Shown one piece after another: positions 1 to 11,972 of a stretch of 64,000 nt of DNA. The DNA comes from Cladopsammia gracilis (lineage: Eukaryota; Cnidaria; Anthozoa; Scleractinia; Dendrophylliidae). The position numbers were made by a program, and so were the translations under genes. Below the pieces are notes generated by a model. The model saw nothing but the letters and a program-made list of their open reading frames with translations. It was not told the origin of the DNA and searched no databases. Numbering within the stretch: the first letter of the stretch is position 1; every line of letters starts with the position of its first letter. The stretch is from NCBI GenBank assembly GCA_022457155.1, contig JAJGOT010000272.1:492001-556000 (forward strand). Direction: 5' to 3'.

Positions 1-1245
1 TTCACCACCCCCACCCCACCCCACGCAATTCCCAAATCACTCACTACCTACCCCTCCCCTTCCCACTCCATACTCAATATACATTTAACTCGCCTGCCCA
101 CCCCACCCCTCTCTCAAATCACTCACCACTCACATATACCCAACCCTTTCTGTTTTGGTCTGTAGAACATTTCAGTCCTACGAATGAACAACATTATTTG
201 GAAAATAAAGACATACCATGACATGTTTTTCTATCAGTTGATAAGCTTGCCCTGAGATTGAAGTCATTCAAATGACTTGTATCAGGGGCTTATTGTTTTA
301 GGGAGGGCTGTTTGGGGGTAAAACTTATTGAAGGGAATTTTAGGCATGAGAGATGTTTGGGCTTGAAATTGGGGTAATTTTGCATCAGGATCTGTCTGAC
401 ATGGCGCCAAGAGGAATGTAGACTGTTAAAAACAAGCTGACATAAAGAAAACATGCGTCTTTGGCCATCCCCATAAAATGTTTCGTTTCCCATCGCCCCG
501 ACCAACCCATTTTTTTCAAAAAGTAAAAAAAAAATTTAGATAATAATAACAATAATACGAATAGTTTATCAGGATAACCCATCAGTAAATTTTACTTTTT
601 AAACATGTGATCAAGACTTTATTTTGAATAGAAATCTTTTATATTTACAAGTATTTTATTAGCCTCCATTGTAGGTGAGGAGTAAATTTGGATTTGGAAA
701 ACATTGGCAATCAAAAGCACATGTGTAACCAGGCCTTCTTTGTATCCAGGCTTTTTCTTGCCTCAGGCTCCCTTGGTCAATTTTCTTTTCTTTTTTTTTA
801 TTTTGCCCGTCTGACCAACCCACGTTCACGAGAGGAAGGGCGATAGGAAACAAAACATTTTATGGGGATGGCCTTTTAACAGTAGCAACAGGAAGACATT
901 ATTAATACCAGTTGTATTTAAGGCTTAACCTACAATGTAAACATAAGGCCATGGGCTTTTGGAGGGCCTTTGTTGGAAAAGTTTTTGTGTCAATGCATTT
1001 GGAAGCATTATTTCTTTATTTATTTGTTATTTTCGACTGTGAAATTTATCTCATTTTCTATGAAATTAAGTTTTGCATTGCCAACTTACAGGCTTAGAAC
1101 AGTAATACCTGTTGAGTAATAATATTGTTCAATAATAAGCAATAATATTAAACATATGGTATACATTGTTGTAGAAGTGAATAATTGAAAACCCCCTACT
1201 CATCTTCTTGACTCTTCTTATAAATGTTATCTGTTCTGTTCTTAG
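1..1245. other. Intron or upstream sequence, no gene seen
   Basis: The first 130 bases are pyrimidine-rich (C and T runs). The rest is AT-rich, with no open frame that looks like a protein and no clear repeat. It ends at the acceptor of the first recognised exon (1241-1245) and so is probably intron of the gene whose last exons follow. Confidence 0.4.
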
Positions 1246-2798
1246 TATTATGACCAGCAGTCTGGGCCATACATGGTCGATGCATCTATTCAAGTCAATG
1301 AGTTTGGTAAGTTGAAATCAATTTAATACCATGTTTACACTTGAGGGTTTTACTGCGGTATCAGAGTTTACTTACCAAGGTAAAGTTTTTATGAGTGTAA
1401 ACAGCAACTGATACCTCGGTAAATGCCGTCAAAGAAATTTGACCAAGGTAAATGTTGTAATTATGCTGTGATCAGACATGGTTTAGGTCGGTAACCAGGA
1501 ACAAAATGACAGATAAAAATTATCCGCTTGCAGTTGCATACCATTTCACTTCCCGCAGCTTTTTCGCTTTATTTGATCACATTTTGACTGCTTTTTAGCT
1601 GTGGCACAAAATAATCCTTCACAAAACAATCCTGATAAAGCCTTCGATCCTTACGGTGGGCAACCCGACAGGTTTGTATTTCATAATGCAATTTGAGTTA
1701 AAATCATCCATTTTCACCTCAAGTTCTTGAGGTGCTGCAGCAGTAGTAGCTGCTGAAATCTTGAGCCTTCTGTTTGCTGCTCAACAACTAGAAAATAAAA
1801 GGCAATGAACTGGAAAATTTGCACCAATTGGATTTGTTGCATTGGCAAGTCAAGTACAAGCATGGGCAGTTTAACTTAGGTTATTTGAGTCAGATGGTAT
1901 AAACACTGTATGAATGTACTAAGGTTAAGTAACTTGACCTCACTAAATTGAAACCTCAGCAAACATTTAGATGTAAACACAACACAAGTTGTTTAACTGT
2001 TTTCCATGATTCAGAAGGTGATGAATATGAACTAACTGGCTTTAAATGAATTGTGTAAATAGTTTATTTTTATCAACTGAGTTCTACTGGCCACAAAAAA
2101 AAAATAAATAAAAATAAAAGAGATTCGAAAACTAATGCTTTGAGTGTAGCCCTTCATCAGAGGAAATCATTCTTACACAGGGCAAGCGCTCAAAACCATG
2201 GTTTGTGAATCTCTTTATGGTGGTCAATTAAACTTGTCAACACCACTGATTAAAACAAATTTTCGTGTTTCGCTTCCCCACTGTTGCAGCACCATGATAG
2301 TTTCTTTAGAAACTAAACGCTTTATCCACCTGTAAATAATTATTTTAGTCTTTGGTGGCTTGGCTTTTAGGTTTGGGAAGTTGTTTGTTAAGGCCCAGTT
2401 CAAACGTCGAACTTCACATGTGCCGAACCTAATGCAAATGAGCAAGAACAATAGTTTTGCTCATTTGCATTAGGTTCGGCACATGTGAAGTTCGACGTTT
2501 GAACTGGGCCTAAGTAGCATTTTTTTACTTGGCCTTTACTGCACGTTTACCAGATTAAGATACATGTATGACTTAACAATAAAATTGTGACCACCCTAAA
2601 ATACCATCGCTGTAAGTGCTATTCAGGAGGAGGAACGACTTAGGGCTCCAGTTGGAGTTTCGTTATGATATTCATTAGCAAAGTTAAACCAACTGGAGGT
2701 TGTTTCATATCACGCTCCTTGGAAAACATTTTCTTTATGTTAAGTTTATGATAATTCGTTTTATTTGCAGTAGGAAAAGACACAAATTATCATTCTAG
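1246..2798 (+). CDS. Last three coding exons of an unidentified gene
   Basis: Coding exons read as 1246..1306, 1599..1671 and 2771..2798 (stop TAG at 2796-2798). Each acceptor is a clean pyrimidine-AG (cttag, tttttag, ttatttgcag) and the donors are gtaagt and gtttgt. Phases agree across both introns (1, then 2). The joined 53-residue tail is Tyr/Gln/Asn-rich with a proline-glycine patch and ends in a basic RKRHK stretch before the last three residues, which could be a nuclear localisation signal. I do not recognise the family. Upstream exons lie outside the window. The exon calls rest on splice consensus and frame continuity only. Confidence 0.5.
2120..2335 (-). repeat. Penelope-like 3'-end remnant with decayed hammerhead core
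   Basis: On the minus strand this stretch carries CTGATGAAGGGCT followed by a decayed ACTCAAAGC, where related repeats have a GAAAC box. It lies between inverted AGAGATTC motifs at about 2120 and 2205. The arrangement resembles the ribozyme-bearing terminal segment of Penelope-like retroelements common in cnidarian genomes. It is too decayed to be active, and family membership is from recall of the repeat type. Confidence 0.4.
2392..2510. mobile_element. Harbinger-like hairpin MITE, copy 1
   Basis: Near-perfect hairpin of 119 bp with terminal inverted repeats beginning GGCCCAGTTCAAACGTCGAA, flanked by TAA on both sides (2389-2391 and 2511-2513). A three-base TWA target duplication and GGCCC ends fit non-autonomous PIF/Harbinger elements. 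Two more copies lie at 30972-31091 and 42631-42750. It sits in intron sequence of the unidentified gene. Confidence 0.75.
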
Positions 2799-3915
2799 AC
2801 AAGCACCAACCAGTACCTCATACTTAAACCAGACTTTCTAAGCATGCCTCTCTTGAAATGTGATTATTATAAGTACTCTTTTATAAGTATTCTTTAATAA
2901 CCTAGAATCGAATCCGGAATCTCTGCATGCTAACATCCCTCCTTCACCTCAAGACCACTGGGTTGATCCGGCAAATGCAAGAAAAATTAAATTATAAAAG
3001 GACAAAGATGCTTTCGTAATGTTCGTCTATAACGGGTGATCCTATCACTACATGTAAATCTAACCTAATCGCGAGTCTAGCTTAGGTCTAATAATCCCTT
3101 TACCTAGGCCCAAGTTTATCTAATAATGATATCCTGCTTTCGTCCTTATCCAGCGGCTTCTTCTCTAAGTTGTTTTGTGTAACTGTTCTACTTAACTTTT
3201 ACGAGTGTTACTTTATGGAAACAAAAGGAAACTTTTCTATTTCTTTTACAAAGCAAGCATTCAAAATCAAAATGAAATTTTCTGTTTTCTTAGTTTTCTT
3301 TCTTTGTTTCTTTTTATGTAAATGGTTTTATCCAATTACAGCGCATGGAATGTCTCATTTGTTCATTTTGAGAGGCGACATAAAAAAAATAACGGGATCT
3401 GCCGGGCATTATTGTGCCAACATTCGTTATTCGGTATTTGTTATATATTATTAGGTTCGTGACATCGGTTTTCTTACGCACTTTGCGTTAGCGAACTAGC
3501 TTTTGAATTTTTAACAAATTAAAAAAAGATTGGGGTCAAAAGATCTTCTACCCGCGACGATTTGGCGCCTCCTCTCCTGTGTTTGCACATATTTGAATAT
3601 ATTACTTTTATCCAATATTATTTGTCTTTGAAATTCCAATTTTTAAGAAAACGAAAGCAGTTGTTTCCGTTTCGCAATGCAATATATAACTGTTAGAAGT
3701 CTAAGTACTCCACTTTGGCGATTTTACGAACCAAAGCTTAAACTTTAACTCAATTTATTTCGCGTTTCCACGACAATGCATCAACTTCAGTTAGTATGTG
3801 GCCAGTTTCTAAAGCCGCAGCTATTCATTGATATGATAAAACTGATGCTACACGTCTGATATTGTAAAGACGAAATAGCCCACTTGTATTTGAGCGAAGA
3901 GGGAGAATTTCTAAG
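2799..3915. other. Intergenic spacer, no gene seen
   Basis: Holds the 3' flank of the upstream gene and the presumed promoter and 5' UTR of the SAM-domain gene. No canonical AATAAA was placed after the upstream stop codon and no TATA box stands out. An apparent frame at 3170-3454 is low-complexity Phe/Lys-rich translation and is not credible. Confidence 0.4.
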
Positions 3916-4015
3916 ATGGGAAACGAAATCTCTGATCGCAAGAACAAACCCAAGCCTGAATCCCTCCTAAATGAACTTGACGGCGCAGGTAACAAGAAAG
4001 ATGCGGATCAGACAG
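3916..4015 (+). CDS. SAM-domain gene, coding exon 1
   Basis: Encodes residues 1-33 plus one base. The donor used here is gtagtt after 4015. A second in-phase donor, gtaaca after 3988, would delete nine residues (27 bases) without changing the frame. Confidence 0.75.
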
Positions 4016-7000
4016 GTAGTTTTAATGGCTGTTTGACGTTCACATCTAACTTGGTTTGCTAATTAATGATCGCGGTGTAGATGGCAATTAAAACAAGTGA
4101 CTCGCAGGGCCGTGGTCAGACGAAAATTCTTACCGAGGCAATATTAAAAAAGAGAAACACTTTTTTCAATTTTTTATGCATAGCTTCTTACAGGAGAGAT
4201 CCAATGCTTGTACAAGTATTCAAAATTCTATTTTTACCGAGGCAAGTGCCTCGGTTTGCCTCATGCTAGCTACGGCCCTGACTCGCAGAAAACATCCTAT
4301 AACGTTTTCGTCGGCTTCTCGCCTTCAAAGTGAACCACAATCAATTATTGTCGAAGTGCGATTAATTCAATCGCAAAATGCCCTACTGGTTTAATCTTGC
4401 TTAGATTCGAATTAATTTGTTTCTTTATATTTACTTCGTTCTCCACTGGTTTGTTTCGTCTGTTTCGTTTCGTTTCGTTTCGTTTCGTTTCGTTTCGATC
4501 TTATGCCAAGTTTGTAATGTAAACAATTATTTTTCACCACTTCAGTCTGTAATAATTACAGATTGAAAATGATGAAAACAAAATGGTTTAGTTCCGTTTC
4601 CAAAAATGAAAATGGAAGTGTATAGCAATTGTAATCAAGACGAAGCACACCTAGGACTTAGTATTTAGTTTTATCTTGTCGAGAGAACTTGCAAGTAACG
4701 GTTACTTGACATGTAGATTTGCTCCCTATATTCCCTGTTAAAAGAGGAATATTCAAATTATTATAGCATCTTCACTTGAATTTTATGTAACTAAAGAGCC
4801 GTTATTGAAAAATCTATTGGAGTTACTTCTGCTCGTTAAAATGATATGTTAATATATGCTTGGTATATTTACGTGTGTTTTGTCTTTCTGAAAACGGTGT
4901 TAAAAAATATCAATATGTCTATTTATTTTTTCGCATACTTGTAATGGCTTGTAGCAGTTTAATGCATTTTATTATTCCTTTCAGCTCGACACGATAATTT
5001 CATTTCCTTGAACATTGAAATGGTATTTTAAAAAATCAAATTAACGTCTACCTTCTTCTGCTCGCTTGAAATATCAACACGGTAGTTTTTTTTTTTGACA
5101 TGGGTGCGTTAAAAAGTCGGCAGGTTTCGGTTTTTTTGTTTTATCTATTTTCGCCTCAATATTTCTCGGCCTTGTAACAGTCTAGAACATTCTATTTATT
5201 CCTTTGAAGTTATGTCAAGACGTAGCACCATTATTTCAATTGTTGGCTGCTTGTTAGCCTAATTTGCACTAAATTGTAATATACAGCTATTTCAATTAAG
5301 GAGGCTCGTACCCATTTCTCAAGTTCACACCCTTTCAATTGTAATGGGCCATATCTTTTGTTGTAGCGCATAAAAAGGCAAGCCACTTTGCATGCAAACA
5401 CGCAATACATTGAGCTTTATAGGAGTGTAAGATTTGTTTACATCGGTGCTCCCATGGCAACGGAATGGTGATCCGCTGAAATTCACAAGTCGCGGAGTTT
5501 CTCTAGATCAAGAGAATTTTTTGTAAAACCCGCTAGTGGACTAATTGATTAGACCATGGGCTTCAACTGGACAAAGTTTAAAAGAAATGTATGAGAGCGT
5601 TTTTGAAATGTTTGGGGATGAAGTTTTGGGGATTATAAATACAGTGAAAAACATACTATCGACATAACACACAGGTTTCAGTGTAGGTATTTGTGTCATG
5701 CTCGTGACGTGCTCAACGTTACATCCTTCTTTTTAATGGCCGAACTGAACATTCGCCATCTTTCTAATCTTTTTTTATTTCTTAAACAGTAGCTCTTTGT
5801 AAAATAACTTTCAGTTGCGTTCAGATAGAAATTTAAAATTTGTATTTCTCAGTTTCATTTCAGTCTTCCCTTTACTTTGGTCTGAATTTTTACGTTGTTG
5901 TTCATTTATGCCTGCAGTACATAATCGATCCTGTTTTAGATTGAGCGGACAAACATGAAATTTCAATGTAATTTTTTGTTTTCAATTTTTCGGGCAGTTT
6001 CGTGGTGTTCCAAATGGTGCGATGTCACCAAGTGACTTAAAAAAAACATTAAAAAAAAAAAACAATAATCAATACCCATACCAAAAACTCAATAGCTAAC
6101 CATTTAGCTAACCAACGATATTCTCCGCAACCCCAAGAAATACCCTTTTATGCTCATTACTCTACGCGATACTTGCTCTACGCGATATTTTCCCATTGCC
6201 TTTGGGGGTTGTATTATATTTGTGAAAAAATCATGAAGGCTTTCTATTTGTTTGGTTTTCCAAAGATAAACGTTAAAACCTTAACAATTGAGGCTTGAGG
6301 CTATCTATACGCCCGTTATCTGAGACTTTAATCGCTCTAAACCTCTAGACATCTGTTTGTGCATGAATTGCTTTTACCACAGCGATAATGTTTGTTTTCC
6401 AGGAACCAATATTGCGCAGCTCCCATCTTAATGGTGCAACATTTTGCACAAGATAGGGCTTTGAAGCGGGTATCTTAGCGGGGGGTTTCCAGGATTTTGC
6501 AGACAGTTGCATCAACCAGTATTTTTCTGCTAGTGGTGCAGTTTAGCGCGCTTTGTTCCTTCTGCAGGACATTTTACACGTTAGCAATGGCCATTTTTAT
6601 ACTAGAGATGTGTTATTCGTCTCAGACGAATCACTCCAAGTCGAAGAAAGCGTGAAGGCGGTGGCTTGTGCTTAAACATTAAACCAAGTCCAATGTGTAC
6701 TTATTAACTGAATGGGAGGTACGAGGTCTGTGCGCCATGGCCGAGAGCCAAATACTTTCCCATTCCGCCCGACCTATCTCTGTCAATATGCGTTTTATCA
6801 TTAGCCTGTGCGCAAACGCCTCATATTTCCATACTATTTATCATAGTATGCTTTTCTAGTAGGTCAGTAGGGCTTTTTGCGGCCCTACTCGCACTAATGC
6901 ACGCTGCTCAAACTTGGAAAGTGAGAGTAGTTTTGTGAAGAAAGCGCGTTAGGAGTCGCGCGGTTCAATTGATAAATTCCTGTTTGCTCTGATGTATTCA

Positions 7001-8242
7001 AATAGATGACGTCCTCTTAGAACCAGTTACAAAGTTCGGCGAACACATAATTATAAGTGTGGTTACTTCACAAGATAACTGGCGTTTATTTGCTTTCGAT
7101 TTAGACACAGTCCACCCACTCAATTTCGACTGGACGCGCAGCGAGGTGGAGCCCCTGTGGTTGTATGAACACGTGAAAGCCGCCAAATGGAATGTGGAGG
7201 AGGTGGCCGACTTCGTGAAGTGAGTAATTCCTGTTCGTGCTTACTGCCAAGACTGGCCAAAATCAACATTTCAAAAATGTTTTCAAAAATTTAATTTCGG
7301 TTGTAAAATACTGTAAAGCAGACAACACCACAGGAAAGTACTGCTCAGAAGGTTTCAATTTTATGGTGGCATTTGAAGATTGCATCCACAGAATCAGAAG
7401 TAAGAACCACATTGCACAGCATAATAAACAGCACCACAGTAAAGTACTGCTCAGTAGCGTTCATTTGAATGGTCACACTTTAGGATTTCATCCACAGACT
7501 CAAAAGTTAGAACCACCTTGTACAGCATAATAAACAGCACCACAGGAAAGTACTGCTCAGTAGCGTTCATTTGAATGGTTACACTGTAGGATTTCATCCA
7601 CGGACTCAAAAGTTAGAACCACCTTGTACAGCATAATAAACTGCACCACAGTAAGGTACTGCTCAGTAGCTTTCATTTGAATGGTCACACTGTAGGATTT
7701 CATCCACAGACTCAAAAGTTAGAACCACCTTGCACAGCATAATAAACAGTACCACAGAAAAGTACTGCTCAGTAGCGCTCATTTGAATGGTCACACTCAC
7801 ACTGTAGGATTTCATCTACGGAATCAGAAGTTAGAATCACCCTGTACAGCATAATAAACAGTGCTACAGGAAAGTGCTGCTCGGTAGCTTTTTGTCACAT
7901 TTGAGGATTTCTAAACGCTGCGCGATGAAAATGGCGCAAAGAAAATGTTTTAAGCCTAAAAATGTAAACGTCAAACTGGCTATAAACCACTCTGTTATTG
8001 CGATCGCGTTTTCTTTTTTGGCGCCCTTATTAATTGCGTCCCTGTTCGTTGATCGTAGGTCCTTGAACGGCTGCTCCGAGTACGCTGACTCGTTTATATC
8101 GCAGGAGATTGACGGACAGGCGTTGATGCTTCTCCGAGAAGAACACATGGTTGTCGCCATGCATATGAAGCTTGGGCCTGCCCTCAAAATTGTCGCCAAT
8201 GTTAATGCCATGAAGAGAGAAGCACTGAAAGAACATCAGTAG
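3916..8242 (+). CDS. Small SAM-domain protein (Polyhomeotic/SAMD13-like), 3 exons
   Basis: Exons 3916..4015, 7105..7219 and 8059..8242 join in phase (1, then 2) into a 132-residue protein ending at TAG 8240-8242. The start ATG gives M-G-N-E-x-S, a good N-myristoylation consensus. Residues 2-35 are charged and probably disordered. Residues about 62-124 form a SAM domain: a W-N-V-E-E-V start, then G-C-x-E-Y-A, S-Q-E-I-D-G-Q-A-L and K-L-G-P-A-L-K-I, motifs typical of polymerising SAM domains of Polycomb-group (PHC, L3MBTL) and SAMD13 proteins. Length is close to SAMD13. Such domains form head-to-tail polymers or heterodimers; a role here is inference. A lipid-anchor-type N terminus with a Polycomb-type SAM is unusual. 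AATAAA follows at 8308. The protein family call is strong; orthology is not settled. Confidence 0.82.
4016..7104 (+). other. Intron 1 of the SAM-domain gene
   Basis: Three kilobases without a recognised gene. The only clear structure is the TTTCG microsatellite at 4461-4497. The acceptor is ttag at 7101-7104, with a second in-phase AG six bases further on. Confidence 0.6.
4461..4497. repeat. (GTTTC)n microsatellite
   Basis: About seven tandem five-base units lie in intron 1 of the SAM-domain gene. Confidence 0.9.
7105..7219 (+). CDS. SAM-domain gene, coding exon 2
   Basis: Encodes residues 34-71, with the first SAM helix (W-N-V-E-E-V-A-D-F). The donor GTGAGT at 7220 is a perfect consensus and splits the Lys72 codon. 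Confidence 0.8.
7311..7905. repeat. 106-bp tandem repeat in SAM-gene intron 2
   Basis: The motif CAGCATAATAAAC recurs at 7417, 7523, 7629, 7735 and 7847, giving exact spacings of 106, 106, 106 and 112 (the last unit has an extra CACACT). Each unit carries ACTGCTCAGTAG, TTCATTTGAATGG and ACTCAAAAGTTAGAACCACC. Apparent open frames inside it are by-products of the repeat. Diverged units reappear beyond exon 3 and inside the ABC transporter introns. Confidence 0.92.
8059..8242 (+). CDS. SAM-domain gene, coding exon 3
   Basis: Starts after gatcgtag and encodes residues 72-132 with the bulk of the SAM domain, including the S-Q-E-I-D-G and K-L-G-P-A-L-K-I motifs. The longer open frame that runs upstream into the intron lacks SAM similarity there and is not used. 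Confidence 0.85.
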
Positions 8243-8307
8243 CTTAAACAAACACGTTTCCTCTTTAGAACGCAATCTTGCCATTGCCGTTGTTAGTTTC
8301 CAGTGGG

Positions 8308-8313
8308 AATAAA
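8308..8313 (+). promoter_or_regulatory. Polyadenylation signal AATAAA of the SAM-domain gene
   Basis: Canonical hexamer 66 bases after the stop codon, in the expected position for a short 3' UTR. Confidence 0.55.
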
Positions 8314-8339
8314 TTGAAAAATGAAGTAGCATTAGAGGA

Positions 8340-9130
8340 GAGTTCTTCTCGCGAGCTTTCATTTAAATGGTCACACTTTGAAGTTTCATCCTCAAACTCA
8401 AAAGTTAGAACCACCTCGTGCAGCAGAATTAACAGCACACAGAAAAGTACTGCTCAGTAGCTTTCATTTGAATAGTTACATTAGAGGATTTCATCCACAG
8501 ACGTACAATAGCTCTTTTCGCGGTTAACCTTTCTCATTTGCATTGAAATAAAATTCAGCATGATTGCGAGGCAATTTTGGGTACAAACTCCAATAGGCCA
8601 TTTGCACGATGACGTCATTTGACTACTACTACCAGAATCCTTCAGTTTTTTGTTTTGTAGTGCAAATTAGGGCTATTGTTATTTAAACCGCACTGGGATT
8701 ACAAAATTTAAATAAGAAAGGAAAAACGAAATGAATTCTGGTAGTAGTAGTCAAATGACGTCATCGTGCAAATGGCCTATTGTAATGCAAATGAAAAAGG
8801 TTAATCGCGAAAAGGGTTATTTGGAACCACTGTGCACTGCATATTGCCTGAACAGCACCACAGGAAAGTCATGCTCGCAAGCTTTTAAATAGTCGCAATT
8901 TTGGGTTGCATCCACAGACTCAAACGTTAGGGCCACATTTTACAGAATAACAAATAGTACGGCAGAAAATAAAAAAAAAAAACTGTTCAATAGCTTTTAA
9001 TTGAATGGACGCACAAAATTTAGAAGTTCTATTGACAGCATAATACATAGCACCACACGAAACTTCAAGACAGTGCTCGCCATACGCTTTCATTTGAATG
9101 GTCGCACTTCAGGCTGGGTTTCATATTGTT
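8340..9130. repeat. Diverged continuation of the 106-bp repeat, split by a MITE
   Basis: Units at about 8340-8505, 8820-8960 and 8995-9125 still show TTCATTTGAATGG, CATCCACAGACTC and CAGCACCACAGGAAAG. The array therefore once spanned exon 3 of the SAM gene on both sides. A hairpin element (8508-8820) has landed inside it. Confidence 0.75.
8508..8820. mobile_element. Hairpin MITE within the 106-bp repeat array
   Basis: Outer inverted repeats CTCTTTTCGCGGTTAACC (8512 on) and its complement near 8800-8815 enclose inner inverted repeats of about 48 bp (8592-8640 against 8731-8783, with GACGTCATTTGACTACTACT). The left arm holds about 45 extra bases with no partner. It is a non-autonomous foldback element. 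Confidence 0.7.
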
Positions 9131-9189
9131 TTGAACAATTTAACATGGCACAAGTTTTGTCTCTAAGAGGAAAAGGGTTTAACTACTGA

Positions 9190-10219
9190 TATCTAAAAAG
9201 TATATATTGTTATTTAACTGGAAAATAAGACAAAAATAAAATAAGCGACATTTGGAGAATCTAAAAATGGTTCTATGGGTTAATTGTTATTCCTGTTATT
9301 TGGTTACCACGCTGAAATTTGTTACAGCTTTTTGTTTGCCATAAAAATCTGCAGTATGTTCTCTGTAGACTTTGCTTACTTCATAACACTGAAATCTCGT
9401 CACACTTCTATGTAACTTCACTTAAAAGTTATAACTTGCATACATAGTTCCCAATGCAAAGGAAGGCCCTTAGATCAGAATTTATGTTTAAGCATTTGAC
9501 CGCGACGCGCTAGGAGAAAAACAAATTACGAAATATTTAGACGAGATATTTTATTTCCCATTATTTATCAAGGAAACAAGGGAACTTTCCCTCTTCTGTG
9601 GAAACGTTATTAGGGAACGTTTTTGGTTTGTTTACCTGCAGTTGCAGAACAAAGGGTTATTCTGTTAAGAAAGTGTCTAATCTTCTTATTTCCATGTCAT
9701 GTTTTCCTAACTTGAAGAAAGTTCTTGTCCAAAAATTGAAACTATAATAAACCAGTTTTAGTAAAGCTGTAGATATGTATAGTAAATATATCTCGGAAAA
9801 TCTCCCTGTTTTTAGTTTGTATTTGCTACCAAACCAAATTGACCGCGGTTCGTAGACACTTAACTCGGGTTGATTTGCAGTGTTTGCCTCGTTAAATATA
9901 TTGTTTAGAAATGGTTTTGATTTGGACATGCATTTCGTTGAAAGTGATTTTGTCATACAATAAAATCGTTTAAAACTCGTTTGTGACGATTTTTTATATA
10001 TATATATTTAACTCCTTGTTATGTTTAGTTCGCATTATTTCTTTTTTATGTTTGGGGATCAACGCCAAGAAGACCAAAGAGATGTGGGTCAGCTTTTGGA
10101 AAACACCGTGTCATGTCCCGAATTCTATCAGTGTGGGAAGTGAGGTTCTGGAGAGAGTCGTTGCCTTCAAACTACTGTTATTGCAAACCTTAACTAAAAC
10201 TCTGTAACATGTATACGCG
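9190..10219. other. Intergenic, no feature seen
   Basis: AT-rich sequence between the convergent SAM-domain and ABC transporter genes. Short frames on both strands show no protein character. Confidence 0.4.
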
Positions 10220-10502
10220 GCCCCACAAGCTTCTACAAGCAACTGCAAAAAGAGTTGAGTAGTGCATATTTCGAGGATAACATGGTTTTCAACAAGTCCC
10301 CACCCCCTCCCCACTTATCAATGTTGTACCAGATCAAAAATGCCATTCAAACTAATAGTCATCAACATTGAAAGGGGGAGAGGGGGTCAGTAGCACATGG
10401 CATTGATTTGATTTGTGTTACGCGGTCGCTTTTATACGGAATGAACATTTTTTGGGAAAGTATCTCAACCTTTTTGCAACTGCTTGTAGCTTTGGCACAC
10501 CC
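10220..10502. mobile_element. Probable foldback MITE
   Basis: Imperfect terminal inverted repeats (CTACAAGCAACTGCAAAAAG near 10232 against its complement near 10475) and inner inverted CCCTCCCC / GGGGGAGAGG tracts at about 10300 and 10375. No coding capacity. Confidence 0.5.
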
Positions 10503-10974
10503 ATTATCACATTATGTTTGTTGCGGCGCTTTTTCGAGTAAACGTGACGCTAGTTGTTTTACCCTTTACCAACGTTTCCTATTTAGCCAGAAAATGGCTT
10601 GAAACCAGAGTATCAGTGTTTTGTCGAGTGTGATTTTCTGGGTTAGTGTAGTAATTATAGGTTTAGTGGAGAACGTGAACAACGACGGCAAATTTTCCTT
10701 TCTCTATTTGAACTCAAAATTCAGCTGCTGGACAATTCAGACACATTAGACAAATTAAACAGATTGGAACGATAGCAAAGTATTTTAAAAGTGCGCTATT
10801 CAAGTGATGTTTTCCTGGTGTTGCTGTGAGACCTCAACCAAAGGGACAATCGTACCAGCTGCCAGAGGGTCATTTATGTAACTCATGCAAAGCAGCTATC
10901 AAAACCTTTTTTCTCATTATAATATAATGGCAAGTGAAGCATACAGGGCACAATACTACTAAATAGGACGCACC

Positions 10975-11285
10975 TGAGCTCTATGGTGGACTTTTCACAC
11001 ATCACAATCCTCCATAAGTGCCTTCAGCTCGTTGGCTACTTCTCCAACCATGCGAGGACTCTCACAGCAGGACTTTGTTTGCCGGCAGCTCTGGATGACG
11101 ACAGCAGTGGCCAGCCGGCCTTAGCCTTTTTACTTGCTACCTTGTCACTTGCTAATGGGCAGGTCACCGTATAGATCTTGATAAGTGCTGTGTACTGTGC
11201 TATCGATGTTGAGAGTCATCTTTAGCATCCTAGGGTAGCACCCATCCAGTGACTTCTGCAGGGTCTGTGTGAATATCAAGGGCGT
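10975..11285 (-). pseudogene. Decayed LINE reverse-transcriptase C-terminal fragment
   Basis: Translated on the minus strand with stops and frame slips ignored, it reads S-L-D-G-C-Y-P-R-M-L, then L-Y-G-D-L-P, then A-G-H-C-C-R-H-P-E-L-P-A. This is the conserved tail found downstream of the reverse transcriptase in many cnidarian LINE ORFs. Several in-frame stops make it a relic. Identification is by motif recall. Confidence 0.55.
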
Positions 11286-11509
11286 ACGGAAGAGTAAAAA
11301 TGACCAGAAAATGACCACTAAAGAATGCCAACTGGAATTGAAACATGAAACAACACCAGCTAAAATATAACCCTTTATTAATCTTTAATTCAACCTATCG
11401 TTAAAGTAGCTTTGAAAAAGTACATCGATTATCAATGTGATGATTTTAAAACAATATTCCGACAAGGAATTTTCAATATTAACTTCTAATTCCGCTAATG
11501 TACACTCAC

Positions 11510-11704
11510 AAAGTAAGACAAAACTGTATAACATCGGTTATTAAACAGTTTTGTCTTAGAGTGATTTTACTTCATCTGTGAAATAGTTAGTAGAATAGTA
11601 CGCACTATTAGACTATAATTCCATTGTTTTCTTTTGTTTAATTGGGACTATCACACACTAATTGTTAGATAGTGTTTCACAGATGAAGTAAAATCACTCT
11701 AAAC
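11510..11704. mobile_element. Nested hairpin MITE
   Basis: Inverted pairs AGACAAAACTGT / ACAGTTTTGTCT (11517-11560) and GTGATTTTACTTCATCTGTG with its complement (11562-11582 and 11680-11700). No coding capacity. Confidence 0.6.
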
Positions 11705-11972
11705 TACGCAGAAAGCTGTGACCACTATTTGACTAAAATTTGCCAATTCCCACCAATCATACGAAATCAAAAACCGCAAGAAAATTGTTGCAAACAGTAG
11801 TGACTCCTCTGCGCTTGACGTCTTCTTGTGTTTTGATTTCGTATCAAAAGTCAAAACAAAATGGCCAACGTTTCTTGATTTCCAGTTAAATATGTAATTT
11901 CAGTACTCTTCCTAAGCATTCAGTCAACAATGATTCCTGAAAATAATAGCTGTTAGAGAGAACAGGGAAAGC

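Noticed and set aside
2900..2985. tRNA-like sequence on the minus strand
   Set aside because: GGATTCGATTC resembles a B box, but the T stem and acceptor stem do not pair; at most a decayed SINE piece.
7311..7905. CRISPR-like regular array
   Set aside because: The whole 106-bp unit is repeated with no repeat/spacer division, and the context is an animal intron.
7864..8058. Upstream extension of the frame containing SAM exon 3, with a hydrophobic segment
   Set aside because: It precedes the acceptor at 8057-8058, and the SAM domain is only completed by splicing from exon 2. The segment also overlaps the end of the repeat array.
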